Positions 53,063 to 62,097 are shown, counted from the first letter of the stretch. The stretch is 63,316 nt of DNA from Niabella drilacis (GCF_900101395.1 NZ_FMZO01000023.1:1-63316), one strand, 5' to 3'. A program made the numbers and translations. The notes: generated from the letters alone by a model not told the origin.

Positions 53063-55486
53063 ATGTTCAGGATTTACTTAAAAACCTTAATGCGCGCCCT
53101 TAGGAAGAATAAGCTGGCAACCGTCATTAATGGAGTTGGCTTAACGGTGGCTTTTGCCTGCGCCATTCTGCTGATGCTCCGGGTGTACCATGAATTTTCA
53201 TTTGATAGCGTTTACCCGGCAGCGGAACGGACCTATAAAGTATATCGTTCGGGCAACGCACCCCAGGGCGAAACACGGCGGGCGAGGTTCCCGCTTCCTG
53301 TTACAGAAGCGATAAAAAAAGAGTATGCAGGGGTAGAAAAAGCAGCATTGATAAGTGATGGCGCGGGGACGGGGATCCGGTATCAGGATAAGACCGTAAA
53401 CCAGGAAATAAAGCTGGTAGACGCCGATTTCCTGGATGTTTTTTCCTTCCCCGTACTCAGGGGCAACCGGCAGAGCGCGCTGACCACCACCAATAATGTG
53501 GTGCTGACCCGGCGGGCCGCACAAAGCGTTTTTGGTATTGAGGACCCGGTAGGGAAGCCGGTTGAGGTGCATATAAACGGGAAATGGATCAGGCTCATTG
53601 TTGCAGCGGTACTGGCAGATCTTCCGCAAAACACGTCGATACGGTTTGATGTGCTGGCAAGAACCGAATTGCAACCAGGTTATGCGGAGGCGAAAGACAG
53701 ATGGGACCAGACGAGCAGTGATTTGTATATAAAATTGAAGGCTTCTGTAACGAAGGAGGATTTTGAAAGGGCGGCCCGGTCGCTGGTGCAAAAATATTAT
53801 GCAGAAGACCTGCGGTTTATGAAAAAGGAGGGTTATAAGCCCTACCCTGATGGCGATTATATGCGGCTGCATTTGTTGCCGGTAAGCGAACTGCATTTTG
53901 ATCTGCAGGTGGGGGCGGGCGATGCACTGAATAAGTCCTTCCTGTATGTATTATTACTGGTGTCCTGTTGTATCCTGCTGATTGCCGGGTTTAATTTTGT
54001 AAACCTGAACATCGGGGTTTCTTTTACGCGTACCAAAGAGATCGGTATCCGTAAATGCCTGGGTGCACAAAAAAAACAGGTATGGCTGCAGGTCTGGAGC
54101 GAGAGCCTGTTCATCATCAGCTTGTCTGCGCTGATGGGCACCGGCCTGGCCCTGCTGCTGATCCCTCCATTTAACCAGCTTTTTGGCGCTTCCGTAAACG
54201 GGGCATTGCTGCGTCAGCCGGTTGTTATTATTGTGCTCGTATTGCTGGTATTATTGATGGCATTCCTTGCCTCCGGGTATCCTTCTGCTATAATGGCCCG
54301 GTTAAAGGTAACCGAGGTTTTAAAAGGAAAGCTGCATCTGAAAAAGAACAGTGTGCTGAGAAATGCGCTCATCGTACTGCAATTTGTAATGGCTGTAATA
54401 CTGATTTGCGCTACCCTGGTCATTTACCGCCAATTTCAGTACTTACGTAAAGCGCCCTTGGGCTATGATACCGATGCATTGATCTCAATACCGGTCAATC
54501 AGACAGAGGCCGATAAGAACACGGTATCGAAGATGCGGATGCTCCTGGCTTCACAGCCTTCCGTGCTCAGTGTTTCCGGTTCGTCAATAAATTTAGGGAT
54601 CGGAGCCGATGGCGGTACCAATAAGTGGACGCAGGGCTTTGAGTATAACGGGCGCTCTTTACGGACCAATATACTGCTGGCAGATTATGATATCATCAAA
54701 ACACTGGGCATTACGCTAAGGGAGGGCCGTGACTTTTTGAGCCAATATGCTTCAGATACTGCCAATAATGTCATTATTACCCAAAGCATGCTGGCGCAGC
54801 TGGGCATTAAAGACCCGGTTGGGCGATCGATTATTGCCGACAGCTCTGAAAGGCCCTGGACCGTGATCGGTGTTATTCCTGATTTCCAGTTGTATTCCAT
54901 GTATAACAAGAATGAACCACTTACCATAAAGATGGACCCGGAGGAACCGGTGAGCTACCTGCTGGTAAGGGTCATAACGAAGAACCCCTCTGCAACAATG
55001 GATATGATCCGGGATGCTTATCGGAAAATAGATCCGCGTTCTGATTTTAACGGCTCATATGTTACGGAAAATGTGTACCGGTGGTATGCTTCTGAAGAAC
55101 GGTTGGCAAAAATGTTTACCGCTGCTGCGGGCGTTGCCATACTCCTGTCCTGTATGGGGCTGTTTGGAATGGCTTTTATTGTGGTAGGACAGCGTACCAA
55201 AGAGATCGGTGTACGTAAAGTACTGGGGGCTTCGGTTGGCAATATTGCAACCCTGGTCAGCAAAGAATTCATTAAACCTGTTGGTATCGCCATCCTGATT
55301 GCATTACCAATTGCTTTATGGGTGTTGAACAAGTGGCTGCAGCATTTTACCTACCGGGTATCCCTTACCTGGTGGGTATTTGCAGCGGCGGGATTGCTGG
55401 CGGTACTGATCGCCGTTATTACGGTAAGTGTACAGGCCGTAAGGGCGGCGATCGTGAACCCGGTGAAAAGCCTGAGAACGGAATGA
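53063..55486 (+). CDS. MacB/FtsX-like ABC permease 12 of 13
   Basis: An 807-residue permease starting MFRIYLKTLMRALRKNK; the N-terminus TLMRAL differs from the TAWR form of most members. Post-helix motif HEFSFDSVYPAAERTYKVYR. Coupling segments KEIGIRKCLGAQKKQVWLQVWSE (near 326) and KEIGVRKVLGASVGNIATLVS (near 713). Domain end TVIGVIPDFQLYSM, with Pro where Lys is usual, and tail NPVKSLRTE. Second and last gene behind promoter 4. Followed by a 521-bp spacer with promoter 5. Confidence 0.9.
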   Translation: MFRIYLKTLMRALRKNKLATVINGVGLTVAFACAILLMLRVYHEFSFDSVYPAAERTYKVYRSGNAPQGETRRARFPLPVTEAIKKEYAGVEKAALISDGAGTGIRYQDKTVNQEIKLVDADFLDVFSFPVLRGNRQSALTTTNNVVLTRRAAQSVFGIEDPVGKPVEVHINGKWIRLIVAAVLADLPQNTSIRFDVLARTELQPGYAEAKDRWDQTSSDLYIKLKASVTKEDFERAARSLVQKYYAEDLRFMKKEGYKPYPDGDYMRLHLLPVSELHFDLQVGAGDALNKSFLYVLLLVSCCILLIAGFNFVNLNIGVSFTRTKEIGIRKCLGAQKKQVWLQVWSESLFIISLSALMGTGLALLLIPPFNQLFGASVNGALLRQPVVIIVLVLLVLLMAFLASGYPSAIMARLKVTEVLKGKLHLKKNSVLRNALIVLQFVMAVILICATLVIYRQFQYLRKAPLGYDTDALISIPVNQTEADKNTVSKMRMLLASQPSVLSVSGSSINLGIGADGGTNKWTQGFEYNGRSLRTNILLADYDIIKTLGITLREGRDFLSQYASDTANNVIITQSMLAQLGIKDPVGRSIIADSSERPWTVIGVIPDFQLYSMYNKNEPLTIKMDPEEPVSYLLVRVITKNPSATMDMIRDAYRKIDPRSDFNGSYVTENVYRWYASEERLAKMFTAAAGVAILLSCMGLFGMAFIVVGQRTKEIGVRKVLGASVGNIATLVSKEFIKPVGIAILIALPIALWVLNKWLQHFTYRVSLTWWVFAAAGLLAVLIAVITVSVQAVRAAIVNPVKSLRTE

Positions 55487-55811
55487 GTGAGGTAGCGGTA
55501 TTTTTACCATCCGGCGATCTGTGCATGGACTTATCCATTCATTGTCGGGAATCTTTCCGCAGGAAGCCCGGTTTGGCAGCAATGACGGGAGAGGCGCAGG
55601 ATATCGCCGGCGCATTCCGGTGGCCCCTCACTTTTTAAAGATGAAGCGTAGCCGGCTGCGGCGTTTAATCAGTATGCCGTGTTCTCCGGCCCGGTTGTAT
55701 AGGCGACCCGATCTATACCTGGGAAGGAAGGGGGAACTTTTAAAGCATACCTGAAACGATATTACGGAAAGGGAGCCGGGCGTTGGAGGGAGATAATAAG
55801 CGTCTGTGAAA

Positions 55812-55920
55812 CTGTATCAAAACCGGACAGTGCCTGTTTTGAAAACGCACAGCGCATTACCCGTTTTTATGGTTAATGCATTTGTTGTCAGCTGGTTGTG
55901 TTCGTGGCATCAAGATTGGG
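55812..55920 (+). promoter_or_regulatory. Enhancer-dependent promoter 5 (before permease 13, ATPase 2, TolC)
   Basis: Site A CTGTATCAAAACCGGACAG at 55812-55830 and site B CTGTTTTGAAAACGCACAG at 55834-55852 are both complete CTGT-N11-ACAG palindromes, 22 bp apart. They are the best pair in the window. The -24-like box TGGCAT starts at 55905, with TTGG at 55916-55919. Site A to GG is 94 bp. The remainder of 55487-56007 holds no recognised gene. Confidence 0.75.
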
Positions 55921-56007
55921 AATGGGGTAATAGTAATCGTGCATATAAAGTGATCAGTATGAATGCAGGGCCGGATGCTAATGGCGGATAGCCGAAAACT
56001 GGAGAAG

Positions 56008-58398
56008 ATGCTCAAGAATTATTTAATAACAGCCTGGCGGAGTATTTTGAGGCGCAAAGTATTTTCCCTTATCAATATTACAGGGCTTGCTGTAGGTATT
56101 GCAGCAGGGATGCTTATTATTTTGTACGTAAAACATGAGCGTGATTTTGATCTCTTTCATAGAAATGCGGACCGGATATTTTCGATGGGGATCAGAATGG
56201 GGGCTGATGGCGATTCGCTGTTTGTTTCCCGGCTCCGTTATACTGACGCTCCGGTTGTAACAGAAAGAGAGCCCTCTGTAGCAGGCTTTTTAAGGATACG
56301 AAAGGGGATGGAGCATGTTATGATTCAGGACCCCGCTCATCCATCCGTTAAATTTTCAGAGCCGGGTTTCGCTTTTGCCGATAGCAACTTTTTTGATTTT
56401 TTCTCTTTCAACCTGTTACAGGGGAACAGCCGGGAGGTATTACAGAACCCTTTGTCGGTGGTCGTATCTGAAGCTACAGCGTTAAAATATTTTGGTACTA
56501 CCGATGTGATGGGCAGGGTACTGCGGTACAATAATGCCTATGATCTTCTGATTACCGGCGTTGCGGAAAATGCGCCTTCCAACTCCAGCATCCGGTACGA
56601 TTTTGTAGCTTCTTTATCCAGCATGTCGGCCATGCCGGAACTCAGGCAGCTTGCGGAAAAGGGCAGGTTTGACTTTCTGACGTTTTTTACGGGACGGGAC
56701 GATCGTGCCATGCCGAAAGTGGAGCGCTCGCTGGCGCAGCTGCGAAAAGAAAGAGACGGCGAAGCGGATGGAAGATTTGTAGGAATACCGATGCAAAATT
56801 TCCGGGCAGAGTCGGGGAGTGACGTGAATACCGTGAAATATTTGAAAATTTTTCCTTTTGTAGCGGCGCTTATACTGCTTCTGGCAATGATCAATTACGT
56901 AAGTCTGGCCACTGCCCGGGCGGTCCTGCGTGTGAAGGAGGTAGGTATAAGAAAGGTGATGGGCGCGGGGCGAAGCAACCTGGCGCTTCAATTCTTTACC
57001 GAATCGTTTTTATGTATAGGAATGGCTTTTGTTCTGGGGTATGTCCTGTGTGCTGTGTTGCAAACCTGGCTGTTTGGGGTTTTGAAAATAAATATCGATT
57101 CTTCGTTCATCCGGAAACCCGGCATGCTTGCCCGTTTTGGGGTTTTATTTGTTGTGCTTACCCTGCTCACCTCCGTATACCCCTCATTGTTGCTATCTTC
57201 GTTTAAGCCTGCAGCTTTGCTTTATGGCCGGATCATAAATGGGGGCAATGCCGGGGTACGCCGTTTTTTTACAATATTTCAGTTTGCGGTTGCGGTACTG
57301 TTTGTTCTTTGCGGTATCATTATACAGCAGCAGATCCGTTATATAAAAACTGCCGATACCGGAATAGACCGGGATCATGTGGTGACGATCCCTTTTGGAA
57401 AAGATCTTTCCCGGCATTCACTGGCTTTTAAGCACGAAGTGAATTCCCTTGGCAGTATTCAAAAAGCCGCCATTGCCTTACGCCCCTTATTCGGAGGCTA
57501 TGATATGACAGGGGTTACGCCGCCGGGAACTGAAAAAATAACCATGATGCCGATGCTGGAAGTGGATCAGGATTTTATTTCCATTTTAGGATTGCAATGG
57601 AAATTGCCTCCCGCCGATCCGTTGTTTTATAAGACCCGGCAAAATGTACTCTTAAATGAAGCGGCGGTTGCGCAGCTAAGCCCTGGGAAAGCTCCGCTTA
57701 GTCAAAAGATAGCTCCTTTTGTTGTATCCGGTGTTTTAAAGGACTTTAACTGGAAATCGCTGCAATATGCTATTCAGCCCCTGATTATAGCTGTAGTGTC
57801 GGATGCAGACAGCAATGCGATGTGGCGGGGCGATCGTTCGGTGTGGACGGGCAGCAACGGATGCCTGTTCGTAAAGATACGGGCAGGCGCCAATACGGCC
57901 CTGGTACTGAACCAGGTAAAAAAACTGTATCAGAAGTATGAGCAGGACGTTCCTTTTGAATATCATTTTATGGATGAAGCGTACGATGCTATGTACAGGG
58001 CAGAAGAGCGACTGGCCATTATATTATCGGGGTTTGCAACATTGGCTATTGTAATTGCCGGCCTGGGTTTGCTGGGACTTATTACTTTTTTTGCGGCACA
58101 GCGGGTCAAAGAGATCGGTATCCGGAAGGTGCTCGGTGCTTCTGCCGCCAATATTGTTACTTTGCTGTCGGTAGACTTTGTAAAGCTGGTGGCCCTGGCA
58201 ATCCTGATAGCATCGCCCCTTGCATGGTACAGCATGCATCGGTGGCTAAGGAATTTTGCATATCATACCGAAATACGATGGTGGATATTTGTGCTGGTAG
58301 GCATGGGGGCCATTTTGATAGCGCTGTTTACGATCGCTGCTCAAACCTTCCGGGCTGCACGGGCCAACCCGGCAAAATCGTTGCGGAGTGAAGGGTAA
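56008..58398 (+). CDS. MacB/FtsX-like ABC permease 13 of 13
   Basis: A permease of about 796 residues; start ATG 56008 (MLKNYLITAWRSILRRK) is preceded by a GGAG. The frame's earlier ATG (55963) would add 15 residues without family match. Post-helix motif HERDFDLFHRNADRIFSMGI. Coupling segments KEVGIRKVMGAGRSNLALQFFTE (near 310) and KEIGIRKVLGASAANIVTLLS (near 701). Domain end VVSGVLKDFNWKSL. The tail is NPAKSLRSEG, with an extra Gly. It is followed by ATPase 2 and the TolC-type gene, so promoter 5 drives a complete minimal set of permease, ATPase and outer-membrane channel, lacking only the adaptor. Confidence 0.9.
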   Translation: MLKNYLITAWRSILRRKVFSLINITGLAVGIAAGMLIILYVKHERDFDLFHRNADRIFSMGIRMGADGDSLFVSRLRYTDAPVVTEREPSVAGFLRIRKGMEHVMIQDPAHPSVKFSEPGFAFADSNFFDFFSFNLLQGNSREVLQNPLSVVVSEATALKYFGTTDVMGRVLRYNNAYDLLITGVAENAPSNSSIRYDFVASLSSMSAMPELRQLAEKGRFDFLTFFTGRDDRAMPKVERSLAQLRKERDGEADGRFVGIPMQNFRAESGSDVNTVKYLKIFPFVAALILLLAMINYVSLATARAVLRVKEVGIRKVMGAGRSNLALQFFTESFLCIGMAFVLGYVLCAVLQTWLFGVLKINIDSSFIRKPGMLARFGVLFVVLTLLTSVYPSLLLSSFKPAALLYGRIINGGNAGVRRFFTIFQFAVAVLFVLCGIIIQQQIRYIKTADTGIDRDHVVTIPFGKDLSRHSLAFKHEVNSLGSIQKAAIALRPLFGGYDMTGVTPPGTEKITMMPMLEVDQDFISILGLQWKLPPADPLFYKTRQNVLLNEAAVAQLSPGKAPLSQKIAPFVVSGVLKDFNWKSLQYAIQPLIIAVVSDADSNAMWRGDRSVWTGSNGCLFVKIRAGANTALVLNQVKKLYQKYEQDVPFEYHFMDEAYDAMYRAEERLAIILSGFATLAIVIAGLGLLGLITFFAAQRVKEIGIRKVLGASAANIVTLLSVDFVKLVALAILIASPLAWYSMHRWLRNFAYHTEIRWWIFVLVGMGAILIALFTIAAQTFRAARANPAKSLRSEG

Positions 58399-58476
58399 GC
58401 AATGGTCAATAGTTAATAGCTGATGGCTGATCGCTGACAGCTGATTTCTTAAATCTTAAATCAGAAATTGTAGCAT

Positions 58477-59145
58477 ATGTTATTATCATTAAAAGGAATT
58501 TACAAATGGGTGAATACGGGCATTAACAGGACGTTTTTATTGAAGGATATTAACCTGGATATAGACGAGGGGGAATTTGTATCGGTGATGGGGCCCTCCG
58601 GCTCCGGGAAATCAACCCTGCTGAATGTAATGGGTATGCTGGACGATTTTGATGAGGGAGCGTATCATTTTATGGGGGATGCGGTACAAAACCTAAAGGA
58701 AAAGCAGCGGGCCGCCCTGTACAAGCAGTATATCGGGTTTGTGTTCCAGGCGTATCATTTGATTGATGAATTGACCGTTTATGAAAATATAGAAACACCA
58801 TTGCTGTACAAGGGAGTTAAAACTTCCGAGCGCAAAGCCATGGTGGCCGATATGCTGGACCGGTTCCAGATCGTGGGAAAAAAGGACCTGTTTCCTACAC
58901 AATTGTCAGGAGGGCAGCAGCAGCTGGTGGGTATTGCAAGAGCACTGATCGGGAATCCCAAACTGCTGCTGGCCGATGAGCCTACGGGCAACCTGAACTC
59001 CCGGCAGGGAGAAGAAATCATGGAATTATTCAGACAGCTCAACCAGGAGGGGGTTACGATAATACAGGTAACGCACTCGGAAAAAAATGCGGAATATGGT
59101 TCCCGGATCATTCACCTGCTGGACGGGCACGTGGAGCGGAGGTAG
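58477..59145 (+). CDS. ABC transporter ATPase 2 (MacB/LolD-type, variant motifs)
   Basis: A 222-residue ATPase with Walker A GPSGSGKST (39-47, Lys45), Q-loop Gln91 (FVFQAYH), signature LSGGQQQ (143-149), Walker B LLLADEP with Glu168 and switch His200. Two positions differ from ATPase 1. The residue after the signature is Leu150 (usually Arg), and the D-loop reads GNLNSR with Asn in place of the usual Asp. Such D-loop changes can weaken one site of a heterodimer, so a mixed ATPase 1/ATPase 2 dimer is conceivable; that is inference. It is 78 bp behind permease 13 and 85 bp ahead of the TolC-type gene. Confidence 0.9.
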   Translation: MLLSLKGIYKWVNTGINRTFLLKDINLDIDEGEFVSVMGPSGSGKSTLLNVMGMLDDFDEGAYHFMGDAVQNLKEKQRAALYKQYIGFVFQAYHLIDELTVYENIETPLLYKGVKTSERKAMVADMLDRFQIVGKKDLFPTQLSGGQQQLVGIARALIGNPKLLLADEPTGNLNSRQGEEIMELFRQLNQEGVTIIQVTHSEKNAEYGSRIIHLLDGHVERR

Positions 59146-59230
59146 GCAATGGTCAATAGGGCTGACAGCTCAGCGCTCACATCAGTGATCTCTCCGGAAT
59201 TCTCAAATCTGAAATCTCGAATCTCAATCC

Positions 59231-60541
59231 ATGAAATTTTTCTTTATCATTCTTGTTTCTCTCGTTGCCCCGCAGGCTATCTTTGCGCAGCAGGGCCATT
59301 ATTCATTGGAGCAGTGCATCGAAGCGGCGCTTAAAGATAACCTGCAGGTAACCCAGCGTGCGAACCAGGCGGGGCGTGACGCGATTGCGAAACGGCAGGC
59401 CCGGCTTGATATGTTGCCCAGCCTGAATGCTTCGGCCGGTCATGGCTGGTATTTTGGCAGGAGCATCGATAATACAACCAATGCATTTGTTGATAATAAT
59501 ATTTATTCGGGGGATTATAATCTTTCCGGTGGTGTTACGCTCTTTAGGGGAATGAATTTGCAGCATACTGCCCGGCAGGCCGTTATGACAGCCGAGGCTT
59601 CCAACATGAGCTGGCAGCAGCAGAAGGATAATATTACGCTAAATGTGATCCTGGCCTATCTTCAGATGATGAGCGCCCAGGATATGCTTTCGCAAACAAA
59701 TGACCAGGCGATACTTTCGGACCGGCAGGTGAAAAGGTTGAAAGATATGGATGCAAAAGGAGCCATTGCCCCTTCGGATCTTTTTGATATGCAGGGGCAG
59801 TATGCCAGCGACCAGGCTACGATCATCAATGCCCGGCGGGATGTGGAAACTGCCAGGATCACTATCTGTACATTGATGAATATACCGTATGACAGCAGTA
59901 TGGTTTTTGAAAGAATAGCTGTTACAGATATCCTTGAGCGGAATACGGCAAATACCGCAGAAGCGTACCAGGCGGCGCTGAAACATTTTGCCCAGGTAAG
60001 AGCAGCGGAATTTTCGGTGAAGAGCGCGGTATATGGGTTGAAGGCGGCCCGGTCAAAATTGTTCCCAACCCTGAACTTTGGTTATGGGATGAACAGCCGT
60101 TATGCGCAATCCTCTTCTGCAGACCTGACCGAGCAACTGAAGAATAATAACAGTAAAAGCCTGGGCTTTACCTTATCGGTACCTATTTTTAATAATCTGC
60201 AGACACAGAATAATATAAAGATAGCGCGGCTGAACCTGAAAGAAGCGGAGCAGAATAACCAGGCAGTGAAAACACAGTTACAACAGAATATTGAAGGAGC
60301 GGCGATCAACATGAATGCGGCGTTTGACCGGTATCAGAAATTACAGGAGCGGGTTAATGCCCTGCAGCAGTCTTACCGGGCGGCAGAAGCGCGTTTTAAT
60401 GTGGGACAGTGGAACTCGGTGGAATACCTTACCGTTAAAAATAGCCTCGATCGGGCTAATATTGACCTGATCGGCGGAAAATATGAATACCTGCTCCGGG
60501 TAAAAATATATAACTATTACCAGGGGATTACGGGAGAATAG
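59231..60541 (+). CDS. TolC-type outer-membrane efflux protein
   Basis: A 436-residue outer-membrane factor. The signal peptide is about 1-20, ending IFAQQ. It is followed by the duplicated helix-strand architecture of the family. Features are YSLEQCIEAALKDNLQV (about 24-40), a periplasmic helical barrel rich in Gln and Ala, the central PTLNFGYG and LGFTLSVPIFNN, and the final long helix pair with RFNVGQWNSVEYLTVKNSLDRANIDLI. It would form the trimeric exit duct for the adaptor and permeases of this locus and is the only such channel here. It ends the locus. No T-rich terminator is obvious directly behind it. Confidence 0.9.
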   Translation: MKFFFIILVSLVAPQAIFAQQGHYSLEQCIEAALKDNLQVTQRANQAGRDAIAKRQARLDMLPSLNASAGHGWYFGRSIDNTTNAFVDNNIYSGDYNLSGGVTLFRGMNLQHTARQAVMTAEASNMSWQQQKDNITLNVILAYLQMMSAQDMLSQTNDQAILSDRQVKRLKDMDAKGAIAPSDLFDMQGQYASDQATIINARRDVETARITICTLMNIPYDSSMVFERIAVTDILERNTANTAEAYQAALKHFAQVRAAEFSVKSAVYGLKAARSKLFPTLNFGYGMNSRYAQSSSADLTEQLKNNNSKSLGFTLSVPIFNNLQTQNNIKIARLNLKEAEQNNQAVKTQLQQNIEGAAINMNAAFDRYQKLQERVNALQQSYRAAEARFNVGQWNSVEYLTVKNSLDRANIDLIGGKYEYLLRVKIYNYYQGITGE

Positions 60542-61206
60542 CCATCTGCTTTCAGCGGTCAGTCTTCAGCATTTGAAGATTAGAAGCCCGAAGCTTCGTA
60601 GGTGCATCAAGGTAAGGGGCAAAACCCTGGATGGGGTTATGCCCGGGTAGCCGGCGGTTTATTTTCGATTGGTTTGCATTGAACCCCTGCCGGGGTTCAA
60701 TCAGGGTCCTGGTGATTAACCCCGGGTTTGACGCGCGGTGAATCCAATACAACCCCTTAGGGGTTTATCATGGCCGCAGCTCCGGGAGAAACAGCGGTTG
60801 GGTGGTCAATGATATATTATGGAAACCATACCAATCCTATGGTACCCATAATCCCCTACGGGCCCCAATTGCCTTTGCGCGTATGCGATGGCTATCGGGG
60901 GTGGGACTGAAAATTTTATGGTAAGTATAAGACCGGATTCAATGGTAAACTATAAGGTTCAACAGCTCAACGCTCAATCGGTTTCATACCCCTGATCAGC
61001 TGGTGATACGGATGGTTAATAATTCCTATGTCAGTTGGATGTTTGGTTCCGGGTTAGGGCCGTTTATATGCTCCATCAACTTTCTTTGGTTCAATGTTAG
61101 ATCCGTCTCATGCCTGGTGTTCCCCGTCCTGTTCCGAAGCTTCGGGATCAGGGTTTGGGGCCATATTTTCAAATGTGACTGAACGCCGATAGTTGAAAAC
61201 TGACCG
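60542..61206. other. Repeat-rich spacer without a convincing gene
   Basis: About 665 bp. It contains a 10-bp-stem hairpin ATTGAACCCC/GGGGTTCAAT (60678-60701) and a 6-bp AACCCC/GGGGTT hairpin at 60751-60765, plus gctgatcag and ggtcagtcttcagc linker phrases. The small open frames (for example minus 60552-60752) have no signal, hydrophobic pattern or family match. It resembles an extragenic repetitive element common in related genomes, which I cannot confirm without comparison. Confidence 0.5.
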
Positions 61207-61965
61207 CTACTTCCCGCCATTGGCCTTCAGATCTGCCAGGCAACCGGCATCCAGGGCTGGTGGGTTGGTGCGCGACAGGAAGCCGAATACATCCGTAGTT
61301 TCGGATGCGTAAAACATCAGGCATTGGTTATCCTTACAATGATTGCCGTGCGACGCATCTTTATGAGCCGATTGCATGGGTGATCCAAGATCAACCAGCC
61401 CCAGCAGATGCCCTACTTCATGTTCCAGCACGGTTGCCTCCAGTTTGGTGCGACTTACCTGGCCAAAGCTCCCGGAATTTTCATGGATCTTTTTCCCCAT
61501 CAATGCTGCAGATGTATTGCGGTAGGCTATACCGAGGGTGCCGGCATCGGTATAGTCGCTGTTACTGTAAAGAATATAGAGGCTGAGCCGGGTATTGTTG
61601 TTAAACGCCGTACGGTTCCTGTTCTCAAGTTCCCGGATCTGGCTGAGGGAAAGGGTCGTGCTTCCCGGATCTTCTATGGCCCGGGTTGTGATGGTAATGC
61701 CGCCGGGTTTGTTGGTCCGGCTGGCCAGGAATTGCTGAAGCTGGTCCAGTGCGGCAGGGTCGGGGGCATAGCCGGATATATATTGTACTTCTACCAAAAG
61801 AGAGCTGAACGTATTACTGTTCAGGAGGTCCTTTGCTGCAGCCCCAACCGGTCTATTGTAGCTTGCGGCATCCCTGCTGTTTGCAAAGGGAAGATCTTTT
61901 TTGGAACAGGTCGATGTTGCAAATGCCACCGTGATCCAGCCAATCGCTGTAAGGAATCGTTTCAT
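61207..61965 (-). CDS. Metzincin-type zinc metalloprotease, predicted lipoprotein
   Basis: A 252-residue exported protease. The N-terminus has a hydrophobic stretch ending ATSTC, an imperfect lipobox with Cys20 as possible lipid anchor. The zinc motif HEVGHLLGLVD (182-192) fits HExxHxxGxxD, with Asp as third ligand in place of the commoner His. CLMFY about 25 residues later is the Met-turn. Further His and Cys residues (HKDASHGNHCKDNQC) lie between. The first ~160 residues are a pro- or accessory domain of unknown type. A minus-strand TATTTTTG box lies just upstream of the start. It is next to, but on the strand opposite to, the transporter locus, and a shared role is not supported. Confidence 0.8.
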   Translation of the reverse strand: MKRFLTAIGWITVAFATSTCSKKDLPFANSRDAASYNRPVGAAAKDLLNSNTFSSLLVEVQYISGYAPDPAALDQLQQFLASRTNKPGGITITTRAIEDPGSTTLSLSQIRELENRNRTAFNNNTRLSLYILYSNSDYTDAGTLGIAYRNTSAALMGKKIHENSGSFGQVSRTKLEATVLEHEVGHLLGLVDLGSPMQSAHKDASHGNHCKDNQCLMFYASETTDVFGFLSRTNPPALDAGCLADLKANGGK

Positions 61966-61987
61966 GCAGGGGATTAAAATTGATCTT

Positions 61988-61995
61988 CAAAAATA
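61988..61995 (-). promoter_or_regulatory. -7 box (TATTTTTG) of the metalloprotease gene
   Basis: A perfect minus-strand TAnnTTTG box lies 22 bp before the start codon. The left end of the IS at 62022 begins about 26 bp upstream, right where the -33 region would end. Confidence 0.5.
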
Positions 61996-62021
61996 TTGAT
62001 TTATTGTCACAGTGCAGAGTG

Positions 62022-62038
62022 GGGTGTATGACAAATCT
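62022..62038. repeat. Left terminal inverted repeat of the IS
   Basis: Seventeen bases matching the right repeat exactly. The match stops at 62021, where left has G and right would need C. Confidence 0.85.
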
Positions 62039-62097
62039 ACCGAATCCGGGAAAGAGTTGATAATTTAGGGGTATTGAATAATTTAACTCCTATAGCT

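Noticed and set aside
22520-58398. Array as a recent amplification by tandem duplication
   Set aside because: The permeases differ strongly in periplasmic domains, motifs and length, and subgroups are interleaved; there is no near-identical neighbouring pair.
60552-60752. Minus-strand open frame of 66 residues in the spacer behind TolC
   Set aside because: It runs through a hairpin and shows no protein-like character; more likely a repetitive extragenic element.
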